Shown piece by piece: positions 18,334 through 28,135 of a DNA stretch of 64,000 bases. The DNA lies in assembly GCA_035297265.1 (NCBI GenBank), contig DATGZH010000007.1:10705-74704 (forward strand), written 5' to 3'. Numbering within the stretch: position 1 is the first letter of the stretch; every line of letters begins with the position of its first letter. The DNA comes from DATGZH01 sp035297265 (lineage in GTDB: Bacteria; Actinomycetota; Acidimicrobiia; Acidimicrobiales; RAAP-2). Under the pieces are notes generated by a model. It did not search any database. It worked only from the letters and a program-made list of their open reading frames with translations, and was not told the DNA's origin. A program made the translations under genes and the position numbers.

Positions 18334-18354
18334 ATCGAAAACTCTGCTTTCGAT
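18334..18354. promoter_or_regulatory. Perfect palindrome, probable TetR operator
   Basis: ATCGAAA-ACTCTGC-TTTCGAT has perfect 7-base arms around a 7-base spacer. It lies 19 bases after the TetR stop and 40 bases before the thiolase-like operon. Its size and place fit a TetR operator; a poor -10 (TACCCT, 18360) follows. Confidence 0.55.
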
Positions 18355-18394
18355 TGGGCTACCCTGACGCCGACCGAGGCCCGAGGAGGCTCGT

Positions 18395-19609
18395 GTGACG
18401 ATGCGGGACGAAGCGGCGGTGGTGGGCATCGGGGCCACGCCCTACTGGAAGCGCGGCCAGTCGGTGCCCGAGACCCCGCTGTCGATGGCCTGTACGGCCA
18501 TCCTGGCCGCGCTCGACGACGCCGGCCTCACGGTGCGCGACCTCGACGGCTTCGCCATCTACTCCCACGCCGTCGACCCGGCCCAGGTGGCCTCGGTGCT
18601 CGGCGTCCCCGAGGTGCGCTTCGCTTCCTCGCTGACGTCGGGCGGCGGGGGCTCGGCCGGCTCGCTCGGGCTGGCCGCGGCGGCCATCCACGGCGGGATG
18701 GCCGAGGTCTGCGTCACGCTCATGACGCTCCAACAGGCGGCCCGGCGGCTCGGTGGGAGCTCAGTCGGCGGGCAGAGCATGTACGCCGGCGGTGGCGGTG
18801 GCGCCAACCCCTACGGCGCCGGCGGGTTGCCGCCGTCCGCCGCCTTCTTCGTGTCGAGCGGCATGGTCTCGCCGGGCCACAGCTTCTCCATCCTCACCCG
18901 GCGGCATATGCACCTCTACGGGACGAAGCGTGAGCACATGGCCGAAGTGGCCATCAGCCAGCGCAACTACGCCATGACCCGCCCGACGGCCCTCCACCGG
19001 GCGCCCCTCACCCTCGACGCCTACTTCGACGCCCGGATCATCAGCGAGCCGATGTGCCTCTTCGACTACACGGTCGAGAGCGACGGCGCGGTGGCCGCCG
19101 TCATCACCTCGGCCGAACGGGCCCGCGACCTGCGCCAACCGCCCGTCTACATCATGGGCTCGGCGCACGGCGGCATGGGCCGGTGGGGCACCGCCATCTT
19201 CGGCTACTTCCAGCAGCCGGACGAGTACTTCGCCTCCTCGGGTCACCGCCCGGTGGCCCAGCGCATGTACGAGATGGCTGGCGTCACCCCCGACGACGTC
19301 GACGTGGCCCTCCTCTACGACCACTTCTCCCCGATGGTGCTCATGCAGCTCGAGGACTACGGGTTCTGCGGGATCGGCGAGAGCGGTCCCTTCGTGGCCG
19401 AGGGGAACCTCCGCATCGGCGGCCGCATGCCGACGAACACGCACGGGGGCCACCTCTCCGAGGCCTACATCATCGGCATGACCCACGTGCGCGAGGCCGT
19501 CGAGCAGCTACGGGGGGTGGCGGTCAACCAGGTGCCGAACGCCGAGATCGCCCTCGTGACCGGGGGGCCGGCCTCGCTCCCGGTCAGCGGGACGCTGTTA
19601 CGGAGGTAA
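18395..19609 (+). CDS. Thiolase-fold protein without nucleophilic Cys (Ltp2-type aldolase/lipid-transfer protein)
   Basis: 404-aa thiolase-superfamily protein of the SCP-x/nonspecific lipid-transfer group. The site that carries the acylated Cys in thiolases reads TSGGGGSAGSLGL, with Gly in place of Cys, so Claisen thiolysis is not expected. The NTHGGHLSEAY His block is kept. Relatives such as steroid-degrading Ltp2 bind a DUF35 partner and cleave a beta-hydroxyacyl-CoA side chain by retro-aldol chemistry. Here the DUF35 gene starts five bases downstream, supporting that role. The GTG at 18395 has AGGAGG five bases upstream; ATG at 18401 is the alternative. Confidence 0.83.
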   Translation: MTMRDEAAVVGIGATPYWKRGQSVPETPLSMACTAILAALDDAGLTVRDLDGFAIYSHAVDPAQVASVLGVPEVRFASSLTSGGGGSAGSLGLAAAAIHGGMAEVCVTLMTLQQAARRLGGSSVGGQSMYAGGGGGANPYGAGGLPPSAAFFVSSGMVSPGHSFSILTRRHMHLYGTKREHMAEVAISQRNYAMTRPTALHRAPLTLDAYFDARIISEPMCLFDYTVESDGAVAAVITSAERARDLRQPPVYIMGSAHGGMGRWGTAIFGYFQQPDEYFASSGHRPVAQRMYEMAGVTPDDVDVALLYDHFSPMVLMQLEDYGFCGIGESGPFVAEGNLRIGGRMPTNTHGGHLSEAYIIGMTHVREAVEQLRGVAVNQVPNAEIALVTGGPASLPVSGTLLRR

Positions 19610-19614
19610 GGACG

Positions 19615-20055
19615 ATGGCGCTGCAACGAGGGGTCTACCCGACGGGCCTGCGGGACCCTTTCGCCGACGAGGCCACCCAGCCGTTCTGGGACGCCGCGCT
19701 CGAGGGGCGGCTGGTCGGCAGCCGCTGCACCACCTGCGGCACGATCATCCTGCCGCCCCAGCCCCGTTGCTTCTCCTGCCAGGGCACCGAGTTCGCCTGG
19801 GTGGACCTCCCCGGCACCGGCACCATCTACTCGTTCACCGTGGTGCGCCATCCGCTCGACCCGGCCCTGGCCGAGGTGGTGCCGTACGTGTCGGCCGTCA
19901 TCGAGCTCGACGGCACCCAGGGGCCGGGTGCCCGCTTGAGCGTGAACGTCATCGACTGCGACCCGGAGCAGGTGGACGTCGGCGACCCGGTGGAGGTGGT
20001 CTTCGACAAGGTGAGCGACACGCTCGCGGTGCCCCGGTGCCGGCCGCGGCCGTGA
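19615..20055 (+). CDS. DUF35 Zn-ribbon/OB-fold partner of the thiolase-like protein
   Basis: 146 aa. A rubredoxin-like zinc ribbon (C38-x2-C41 and C52-x2-C55) is followed by an OB-fold (ACL) domain from about residue 65. In characterised pairs (ChsH2-DUF35/Ltp2) the OB domain delivers acyl-CoA to the thiolase-fold subunit, and this spacing supports the same complex. The ATG at 19615 has GGAGGTAAGG upstream. The stop overlaps the next GTG (GTGA). Confidence 0.87.
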   Translation: MALQRGVYPTGLRDPFADEATQPFWDAALEGRLVGSRCTTCGTIILPPQPRCFSCQGTEFAWVDLPGTGTIYSFTVVRHPLDPALAEVVPYVSAVIELDGTQGPGARLSVNVIDCDPEQVDVGDPVEVVFDKVSDTLAVPRCRPRP

Positions 20056-22463
20056 CATCGGCGCTCGACGGCCTCTCGGTCGTCGACCTCTCGAACACGC
20101 TCACCGGCACGCAGATGAGCCAGGTGCTCGCCGACTTCGGGGCCGAGGTCGTCCACGTCGAGCCGCCGGGGGGCAGCAGCCTCCGCCAACAGCCGGCCTG
20201 GCCGTTCTGGGCCCGGGGCAAGCAGAGCGTCGTCCTCGACCTCCACGACGCGGACGACGCCGCCACGGCCCGGCGACTCTGCTTCGGGGCCGACGTCGTG
20301 ATCGAGACGTGGCGACCCGGCGTGGCCGAGCGCCTCGGTCTCGGCTACGAGGACCTCGCAGCCGAACACCCCCGCCTCGTCTACGCCTCGGTGACCGGCT
20401 TCGGGCGGGACAACCCGCTTTCCCACGTCAAGGCCTACGAGGCCGTCGTCATGGCCAAGATCGGCGCCCTCGACACGTTCTCTGTCCTCTCGGACGGCCC
20501 CGGGCCGTCGTTCGTGTCCACCCCCTACTGCACGTGGAGCGGGGGCCAGCTGGCCCTCCACGCCGTCCTCGCCGCCCTCATCGAGCGGGAGGCGAGCGGC
20601 CGGGGTCAGCGGGTCGAGTCGACGATGGTGCAGGGGATCGTGTCCCACGACCCGTGGAACTGGCTCGTCCGGATGGTGACGGCCAAGTTCCGGAGCGCCT
20701 ATACCCCGGCCCCGCCGACCGACCACGACGAGCTGGTGCCGAACGTCCCGCTCTTCTTCCGCCTCATGGTGGGGCTCTCCGCCGACGGGCGCTGGCTGCA
20801 GTTCTCCCAGACGACCGAACGCCTCTGGCAGGCCTACCTCCGAGCGCTCGGACTCGCCTGGACCCTCGAGGACCCGGAGCTGCACAACGCGCCAGAATCG
20901 GAGGACCCGAAGGTCCGGGTGCGCTTCTGGGAGGCCGCCCTCGCCGCCGTCCGCGAGCGCACCTACGACGAGTGGCTGACGGTGTTCGACGCCGAGCCCG
21001 ACGTCTGGGCGGAGCTCTACCGCTCGGGCACCGAGCTCCTGCACCACCCGCAGATGGTCCACGACCACCGGACGGTGACCGTCGAAGACCGCGAGCTCGG
21101 CCCGGTGCTCGAGCCGGCGCCGTTCGTGGCGATGAGCGCGACACCCGGGGTCGCCGACCGGCCCGCCCCCCGCCTCGACGAGCACGGCGACGCGCTGCGC
21201 TCGATCGCGCCGGCAACCGGATCCACCGCGCCCGCCGGCGTCCCGTCGGCCGACCCGCCGCTCGCCGGCGTGACCATCCTCGAGCTCGGCACCTTCTACG
21301 CCGCTCCGTTCGGGGCGACGATCCTGACCGACTACGGGGCGAGGGTGATCAAGGTCGAGGCCAAAGAGGGCGACCCGATGCGGATGATCATGCCGTTCCC
21401 CGAGGTGGGCGGCATCAAGGTGCTCCAGGGCAAGGAGAGCGTGGCGGTCGACATCGCCACCCCCGAGGGCCGGGAGATCGTCCTCGAGCTGGCCCGCCGG
21501 GCCGACGTCGTGCTGCAGACCTTCCGGGCGGGCGTGGCCGAGCGGCACGGCTACCTGGCCGAGGACCTCATGGCCGTGAACCCCGAGCTCGTGTACCTCT
21601 ACGCCCCGGGTTACGGCACCGGCGGCCCCTGCGGCCACCGCCCGGCGTTCGCGCCGACCATGGGGGCGGGTTCGGGGCTCGGCTACCGCAACGTCGGCGG
21701 CCCCGACAACCTCCCCCAGGGCCCGGACCTCTCGGTCCACGACGTCAAGCGCTACTCGATGCGCCTGAGCACGGCGTCGATGGGCGTGGCCAACGCCGAC
21801 GGGTTCTCCGCCCTCGGGGTGGGCACCGCCCTCCTGCTCGGCCTCCTGGCCAAGCGCCGGGGGGCGCCCGGCCAGACGATGAGCACCTCGATGCTCTCGA
21901 CGATGGCCTACGCCCTCTCCGAGGACATGGTGGAGTACGAGGGCCGCGCCCCCATGGCCGTGCCCGACGGGCAGCTGCTCGGGCTCGGCGCCCGCTACCG
22001 CCTCTACGAGACCGCCGAGCGCTGGGTCTTCCTCGCCGCCCCGACCGAGCGGGACTGGCGGGCCCTCGCCGACGCCCTCGACCTCGACGACGAGCTCGGC
22101 CACGACGACGAGGCCCTAGCGGCCCGTCTCGGCGAGATCTTCGCCACCCGCACGGCGGCCGCGTGGGAGGCCGAGCTCACAGGGCGCGACGTGGCATGCG
22201 TCGAGGTGGCGAAGGGCCCGCCCGACGAGGTCGTCCTGCTGAGCGGGGGCCTCGGCAAGACGCTCGGCATCGTCACCGAGCAGACGCACCCGGTCTTCGA
22301 GACCTATCCCCGCCTCGCGCCGCTCGCCCGCTTCTCCCGGTCGACGACGCTGGCGGGGCCGGCCCCGCTGTGCGGCCAGCAGACCGACGCGGTGCTGGCC
22401 GAGCTGGGCTACGACGACGAACGGATCGCCGAGCTCCGGGCGACCGGGGTCATCGGTGGCTGA
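20052..22463 (+). CDS. Double-domain CaiB/BaiF (family III) CoA-transferase
   Basis: 803-aa protein with two CaiB/BaiF domains in tandem, at about 1-375 (DGLSVVDLSNTLTG start) and 402-803 (LAGVTILELGTFYAAPFGA start). Family III enzymes move CoA between acids through an Asp-linked acyl intermediate and normally work as interlaced homodimers. A fused pair could make an internal heterodimer. The second domain keeps more family landmarks (YGARVIKVEAKEGDPMR, YAPGYGTGG); the first is more divergent. GTG at 20052 overlaps the DUF35 stop. It lies in the thiolase-like/DUF35 operon, so it probably supplies or salvages the CoA thioester. Confidence 0.85.
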   Translation: MTSALDGLSVVDLSNTLTGTQMSQVLADFGAEVVHVEPPGGSSLRQQPAWPFWARGKQSVVLDLHDADDAATARRLCFGADVVIETWRPGVAERLGLGYEDLAAEHPRLVYASVTGFGRDNPLSHVKAYEAVVMAKIGALDTFSVLSDGPGPSFVSTPYCTWSGGQLALHAVLAALIEREASGRGQRVESTMVQGIVSHDPWNWLVRMVTAKFRSAYTPAPPTDHDELVPNVPLFFRLMVGLSADGRWLQFSQTTERLWQAYLRALGLAWTLEDPELHNAPESEDPKVRVRFWEAALAAVRERTYDEWLTVFDAEPDVWAELYRSGTELLHHPQMVHDHRTVTVEDRELGPVLEPAPFVAMSATPGVADRPAPRLDEHGDALRSIAPATGSTAPAGVPSADPPLAGVTILELGTFYAAPFGATILTDYGARVIKVEAKEGDPMRMIMPFPEVGGIKVLQGKESVAVDIATPEGREIVLELARRADVVLQTFRAGVAERHGYLAEDLMAVNPELVYLYAPGYGTGGPCGHRPAFAPTMGAGSGLGYRNVGGPDNLPQGPDLSVHDVKRYSMRLSTASMGVANADGFSALGVGTALLLGLLAKRRGAPGQTMSTSMLSTMAYALSEDMVEYEGRAPMAVPDGQLLGLGARYRLYETAERWVFLAAPTERDWRALADALDLDDELGHDDEALAARLGEIFATRTAAAWEAELTGRDVACVEVAKGPPDEVVLLSGGLGKTLGIVTEQTHPVFETYPRLAPLARFSRSTTLAGPAPLCGQQTDAVLAELGYDDERIAELRATGVIGG

Positions 22464-23514
22464 CGTGGCCGGCAGCGGATCCGACATCGGCGGCGGGTCG
22501 CCGCTCCCGCCACCGCCGCGCCGGCCCGTGGCCGGGCCGCCGGCCCGGCGACCCGGCTCCGTCCGCCGCACGAGCGCCATCCTCATGACGTGGCCCGGCG
22601 GGCTCGGCACCCAGCTGCGCCTCGACGGCCGGGCCCGGGACCTCCTGACCCCGGTCGCCGGCCCGCCGGTCGTGCTGGCCGACGACGAGGTGTCGGTCGG
22701 CGTGGCCCCGGACCGGACGCTCGAGGACATCGTGGCCACGCCGGCCCGCCCCGGCATCGACGGTCTGGTCGGGGCGCGCGGTGGCGCCCAGCTCCGTGCG
22801 GCGCTGGAGGAGGTCGTGCCGACGGAGCGGGCCGGTTCCACCCCGCTCTACCTGCTGCTCGACGACCTGGCGGGCGCCTCGCTCATCGCCGGCTTCGCCT
22901 GGACCCGGGTGGTCGACGTCTTCCGACGGCCCCCCGGCGAGCGGCCGCAGCCGCCCCGCCAGCAGATGATGGGCATCTGTGCCGGGTTCCGTCCGGGGTC
23001 CTCCACGCTGGCCGCGGACGGCTCGATCAGCCGGGAGATGCGGCACAACGTGGCCCCGGCACCGCCGCTCGCCGATGCCGCCGATCCCTGGAGCTTCCAT
23101 GAGCTCGCTCCGCACCCGGCGGTGGCCATGCGCCGGGCCCGGCGGATCGACGCCTGGCTCGACGGCGACGCGGTCGTGGTCGACGCCATGTTCCGCGATT
23201 CGTGCTGGGAGGCCGACGGGACCGAGGTGGCCGTGCACGAGTACGGCCTCGACGTCGTGATCGAGGACGGCGTCGTCTCCTCGGTGCGGGCCGAGCCGCG
23301 GGTGCTCCCGTTCGCCGAGTGCCCGGCCGCCGCGCCCAACGCCCCGTGGATGGTCGGCGCCAGGGCGGACGAGCTCCGCGACGAGGTCCTGGTGCGGCTG
23401 CGCTCGACGGACTGCTGCACGCACCTGAACGACGCCCTTCGGGCGCTCGCCGAAGTCCCCCACCTGTCAGCGGCCCTCGGGTCGGCCGCGGCGCGGCGCT
23501 CACCTCTCGGCTGA
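22456..23514 (+). CDS. DUF2889 family protein
   Basis: 352 aa with a Pro/Gly-rich N-terminus followed by a DUF2889-like domain. Landmarks are VDAMFRDSCWEADGTE with HEYGLDV, RVLPFAECPAA, and a CTHLNDALRAL signature near the C-terminus. The biochemical role of this family is not known to me. It starts (GTG 22456) inside the end of the CaiB gene and ends the four-gene operon, which links it to acyl-CoA metabolism. A GTG at 22465 is a near alternative start. Confidence 0.75.
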   Translation: MADVAGSGSDIGGGSPLPPPPRRPVAGPPARRPGSVRRTSAILMTWPGGLGTQLRLDGRARDLLTPVAGPPVVLADDEVSVGVAPDRTLEDIVATPARPGIDGLVGARGGAQLRAALEEVVPTERAGSTPLYLLLDDLAGASLIAGFAWTRVVDVFRRPPGERPQPPRQQMMGICAGFRPGSSTLAADGSISREMRHNVAPAPPLADAADPWSFHELAPHPAVAMRRARRIDAWLDGDAVVVDAMFRDSCWEADGTEVAVHEYGLDVVIEDGVVSSVRAEPRVLPFAECPAAAPNAPWMVGARADELRDEVLVRLRSTDCCTHLNDALRALAEVPHLSAALGSAAARRSPLG

Positions 23515-23553
23515 TCCCCCCTTCGGCGCCCTGACCAGCATGAATGTAGCTGT

Positions 23554-23627
23554 ACCTGCTGCTCCCCCTGGAGCCCAATCTCATGGAGCGACGGAGCCCT
23601 CCGGCCCTGACTCGCCCAGCAGCAGGT
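23554..23627. repeat. 10-base inverted repeat with wide loop
   Basis: ACCTGCTGCT (23554-23563) and AGCAGCAGGT (23618-23627) are perfect reverse complements separated by 54 bases in the gap after the DUF2889 gene. It could be a long hairpin that ends the operon or chance. Confidence 0.3.
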
Positions 23628-23715
23628 CAGGTCGGCCAGCGGGTCGGTGCGGCATCACCCCCGTGACGGTGGACTAGACAACGACCGTTCGGGCGAGAGA
23701 TCGAGGAGGCGCACG

Positions 23716-24000
23716 GTGCGAGGAGGCGGTCGGGTTCGCTCGTGGACATCGGCGCCGAGGCTGCGTGCAGCGTCGGGAGTGGTCCTGCTCTCAGTGGCTG
23801 CGGCCTGTTCGTCGTCAGGCTCAGCCAGCGGGACCTGGCCCCCGAGTGTGGTGTCGGCCGCGAAGAGTACGTGCATGCAAGGCGGCGGATCATCGAGTGG
23901 ATGTGATTGCGTCGTGCATTACCTCGAGATGCACCAATGGAATGCATCGTCGTTCGAGCAGACGCTGGGTCAGGCGACGAGGCTTTGCTTCGGCGGGTGA
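23716..24000 (+). CDS. Small cysteine-rich putative lipoprotein
   Basis: 94-aa exported protein. A basic start (VRGGGRVRS) and hydrophobic stretch lead to a lipobox-like SVAAAC with Cys31 as the predicted lipidated residue, followed by SSSGSASG. The mature part has four more Cys (53, 63, 65, 91), including a CDC pair, and a short helical segment. The GTG at 23716 has AGGAGG six bases upstream. The -3 position is Ala rather than Leu, so lipidation is likely but not certain. I do not recognise a named family. It is a lone gene between operons. Confidence 0.6.
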   Translation: MRGGGRVRSWTSAPRLRAASGVVLLSVAAACSSSGSASGTWPPSVVSAAKSTCMQGGGSSSGCDCVVHYLEMHQWNASSFEQTLGQATRLCFGG

Positions 24001-24240
24001 GGGCGATCGGACCGGTCAAGCCGACCGCCTCGGTTGGTTCGGATTGTTCGGCGCTGCTCCCTGTCGCAGCACGGCCGCTCCGCCGAAGGTGACGGCGGCG
24101 CCCCTGGCGGCGTCGGTGGTGTCGTGACGGGGCCGGGCTCTCGAGCCAGTCCTGGCGCGGCAGGGCCTCCATGGGGTAAGATTGCAAAAGGCGTTTTCAC
24201 TTGGCCGGACAGGCCCATGCCCAAGCACACGGGAGGACAC

Positions 24241-25341
24241 GTGGACGACGGGCTCATCTGGACGAATTCAGGCGACTCGCACTGCATCGAGCCGCCCAAC
24301 CTCTACCGGGACCGCATGCCGCCCGCCTACGCCGAGCGGATGCCCCGGTCCGAGTTCGTCGACGGGGACATCGTCACCCACATCGACGGCAAGACCATCA
24401 CGCGGCGGGCCCCCGGCGGGGCCAAGCTCGAGATGATCGAGGCCATCCGGGCCCAGGGTGGCAACGACAACAGCAAGCGCCTCGACGACCTCGACTCGCA
24501 GGGTGTCTGGGGTGAGGTGGTGTTCCCCTCCCTCGGCCTCTGGTACGGCGAGCTCGAGACCCCCGACGTGGCCAAGGCGGCGGCCGAGGTGCTGAACGAC
24601 TGGGTGGCCGAGGAGATCATGTCCCTCTCCCCCCGGCTCGTCCCCTGCGCCACCCTGCCCCTGCAGTCGGTCGAGTACTCGCTCGGTGAGGTGGAGCGCT
24701 GCGTGGCCCTCGGCTACAAGGCCGTCTTCCTGCCGACCAAGCCCCCCGTGCAGCACGGCGAGTGGAACCGCCCGGTGTGGGAGCCCCTCTGGGAGCTCCT
24801 CGAAGGCACGGGCACGGTGCTCGCCTTCCACATCGGCACCGAGTCGGGCGAGCGGCCCCAGAAGTACCGGGGACCGGGCGGCTACATGCTCAACTACGTG
24901 AACACCACGTTCGGCGGCCAGATCGCCGTCGTCATGATGATCGCCTCGGGGGCCCTCGAGCGGCACCCCGACCTGAAGGTCCTCGTGTCCGAGGGCGGGG
25001 CCACCTGGGGGCCGTTCCTCGGCGACCGGATGAACGAGGCCCTCCGCCAGCACCACATGTTCGACGAGAAGAACCTCACGATGCTCCCGAAGGAGTACCT
25101 CCTCCGCCAGGTCTACGCCTCGTTCCAGCACGACGAGACGGCGGTGCCGACGGTGACCGCCATGGGCTGGCAGAACGTCATGTTCGGCAGCGACTACCCC
25201 CACCTTGAGGGCACGTTCCCCCACACCCAGAAGGTGCTGCACGAGCTCTTCGACGACGTCGACGAGGCGGTCAGCGAACGCATCAGGATCGGCGCCTTCC
25301 TCGACCTCTTCCCGCACGTCGGGCGGCCGCCGGCCGCCTGA
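24241..25341 (+). CDS. Amidohydrolase-2 family TIM-barrel protein (second type)
   Basis: 366-aa metal-dependent hydrolase/decarboxylase-type protein. The N-terminal motif is SGDSHCIEPP (residues 10-19, His14) and the late barrel motif GSDYPHLEG begins at 316 with Asp318. A FHIGTESG segment supplies another barrel-end His. It differs from the proteins at 8131 and 35018 in loop lengths and end motifs. The GTG at 24241 has GGGAGG four bases upstream; an ATG at 24217 would add eight residues. A TAAGAT hexamer near 24177 could be its -10. It converges with the Mo-hydroxylase operon, 10 bases from its last stop. Confidence 0.8.
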   Translation: MDDGLIWTNSGDSHCIEPPNLYRDRMPPAYAERMPRSEFVDGDIVTHIDGKTITRRAPGGAKLEMIEAIRAQGGNDNSKRLDDLDSQGVWGEVVFPSLGLWYGELETPDVAKAAAEVLNDWVAEEIMSLSPRLVPCATLPLQSVEYSLGEVERCVALGYKAVFLPTKPPVQHGEWNRPVWEPLWELLEGTGTVLAFHIGTESGERPQKYRGPGGYMLNYVNTTFGGQIAVVMMIASGALERHPDLKVLVSEGGATWGPFLGDRMNEALRQHHMFDEKNLTMLPKEYLLRQVYASFQHDETAVPTVTAMGWQNVMFGSDYPHLEGTFPHTQKVLHELFDDVDEAVSERIRIGAFLDLFPHVGRPPAA

Positions 25342-25351
25342 GCCCCCAGGG

Positions 25352-27669
25352 TCAGGACGACGCCCGGGCCTCGTCGATCGCCTCGAGCACGCGCGGGGGC
25401 GTGAGCGGCTGGTTGAGGAGCTCGACGCCGAGCGGCCGGAGGGCGTCGATCACCGCGTTGACGATGGCCGGCGGCGCGCCGATGGCCCCGCCTTCCCCCA
25501 CCCCCTTGAAGCCGCCCGGGGTGAGGGCGGGCGTCTCGATGTGGCCGTACTCCACGTCGGGCGCCTCGCAGGCGGTGGGCAGGAGGTAGTCGAGGAAGGT
25601 GGTCGTGAGCGGGTTGCCGTCGTCGTCGTAGACGAACTCCTCGTAGAGCACGCCACCCACGCCCTGGACCACGCCCCCGGCCACCTGCCCCTCGACGATG
25701 TTGGGGTTGATCATCACCCCGCAGTCCTCACTCACCACATAGCGCAGGATCTCGACCGTGCCGAGGTCGGGGTCGACGGCCACCGTGACCACGTGGCAGG
25801 CGTTCGAGAAGGCGAACGGCGGGGCCGCGTAGCGCTGGGAGATGTCGAGGCCCGCCTCCATGCCCGGCGGCAGGCCGGCCGGGTTGTGGTAGGCGGTCTG
25901 GGCCACGTGCCTGAGGGTGACCGAGCTCGTCGGGTCGCCGGCCACCGAGATGACCCCGGCCGCGATGTCGAGGTCGTCGGGCGACGCCTCGAGCATGTGC
26001 CCGGCGATGGCCAGCACCTTCTCCCGGACGGCGAGCGAGGTCTCGAGGACCGCCGCGCCGAGCATCGGGCCGCTCCGGCTCCCGCCGGTCCCGAAGGCGA
26101 AGGGGGTCGACGCCGTGTCGCCCTGGTGGACGGCCACGTCGTCGGGGTCGATGCCGAGGTGCTCGGCCACGATCTGGGCGGTCGTCGTCTCGATGCCCTG
26201 GCCGTGGGCCCCCGAGCCGAGGTAGACGTCGACGTGGCCCTCGGGGGCCACCCGGATGTGGGCGGGCTCCGAGCCCATGGGCCCCATCCCGGGCTGCGGC
26301 TCGACGTAGAGCGCCAGGCCGACGCCGATGTAGCGGCCGTCGGCCGCCGCTGCCGCCTGGTCCTTGCGGAACTGCTCGTAGCCGATCATCTCGGCCGCCT
26401 GCTCGAGGGTCTCCTCGGGGGAGACCTCGGCCACCTCCATGCCGCTCGGCATGGTGTAGGGCAGCTCGCTGCGGTGGATGACGTTGCGCCGGCGGAGCTC
26501 CAACGGATCGAGCCCCATGCGGTGGGCGAGGAGGTCCAACATCTGCTCGCGGGCGAGCGTCTCCATCTGCCACGGCCCCCGGTAGGCGCCGCGGGTGCAG
26601 GTGTTCGTGTAGACCGAGGTGGTCTTCCAGGCGAGCTTGCCCATCCGGTAGGGGCCGGAGAAGAGCATGGCCACGAAGGCCCCTGCCCCGCCCGAGCCGT
26701 AGAGGGGGTAGGCGCCGGCGTCGTCGAGGTGGTCGATGTAGGCCCCGAGGAGGTGGCCCTCCTCGTCGGCCGCGAGGGTTGCCGTCACGCGCTCGGTGCG
26801 GCTGTGGGTCGCCGCGGTCAGGTTCTCCCGGCGGTCCTCCACCCACTTGACCGGGCGGCCGAGGAGGTGGGCGGCGAGAATCACGCACTGTTCGTCCCGG
26901 GGCAGGAAGGCCTTCTGCCCGAAGCCCCCGCCCACGTCGTCCATCACGACGTGCACCCAGTGCTCCGGGACGCCGGTGATCTTGGCCGCGGCCGCCCGCA
27001 CGTGGTGGGGGGCCTGGGTGGAGATGCGGATCTCGAGCTCGTTCGTGACCGGGCGCCAGTCGACGATGATGCCCCGGGGCTCCATCGGCACCGGGATGTA
27101 GCGGTGCTGGCGGATCGTGTCGGTCACCACGTGCGCCGCGGTGCGGAAGATCTCGGCCAGCTCGTCGTCGGCCGGTACCTCCATATGCACGCAGACGTTG
27201 TCTTCGAGCTCGGGGTGCACGAGATGGTCCGTGTCGCCGAGCGCCGCCTCGAAGTCGACCACCGCCGGCAGGGGCTCGTAGTCCACGTCGATGAGGTCGG
27301 CGGCGTCCTCGGCCAGGTAGCGGCTGCGGGCCACTACGAGGGCGATCGGGTCACCGACGTGGCGGACGTAGCCCACCGAGAGCGGTGTGAGCGGCCCCTT
27401 CTCGGCCGGCCCGGTGTGCATGTCGCCCTTGATGTGAGGGTTGAGGTCCTCCCCGGTGAAGACGGCCACCACCCCCTCGGCCTCCCGGGCCGCCGTGACG
27501 TCGATCGTGATGTTGGCCCGGGCCACGTCGCTGCGGAGAAAGTGGGCGTGCAGGAGCCCGGGCATCGTGACGTCGTCGAGGTACCGGCCCCGCCCGGTCA
27601 GGAGGCGCGGGTCCTCCTTGCGCTTGACGCGCTGGCCGATGACCCGGCCGATGGTGGCGGGTGCGGTCG

Positions 27670-27673
<4 letters not shown>
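25352..27673 (-). CDS. Molybdopterin-binding large subunit, xanthine dehydrogenase/CO dehydrogenase family
   Basis: 773-aa catalytic subunit of a molybdenum hydroxylase. Landmarks are the N-terminal RVKRKEDPRLLTGRGRYLDD block, a GGGFGQK segment, the active-site loop GAYRGPW near 361-367 and the GVGEGG motif with the probable catalytic Glu at about 727. The loop is neither the AYxCSFR of true CO dehydrogenase nor the AYRGAGR of form II CoxL, so the substrate is probably an organic aldehyde or heterocycle. The ATG at 27673 overlaps the small-subunit stop (ATGA). It ends an operon P450-FAD-FeS-Mo. Confidence 0.86.
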
Positions 27674-28134
<461 letters not shown>

Positions 28135-28135
28135 C

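Noticed and set aside
18395..19609. Annotating as acetyl-CoA acetyltransferase
   Set aside because: The nucleophilic Cys is absent, so thiolytic activity should not be assigned.
19767..20051. N-terminal extension of the CaiB gene into the DUF35 gene
   Set aside because: The extra 95 codons overlap a real gene, are Arg/Gly/His-rich, and the GTG at 20052 fits the overlap pattern.
23554..23627. Reading the 10-base inverted repeat as an insertion element
   Set aside because: No flanking target duplication and no coding content; the loop is only 54 bases.
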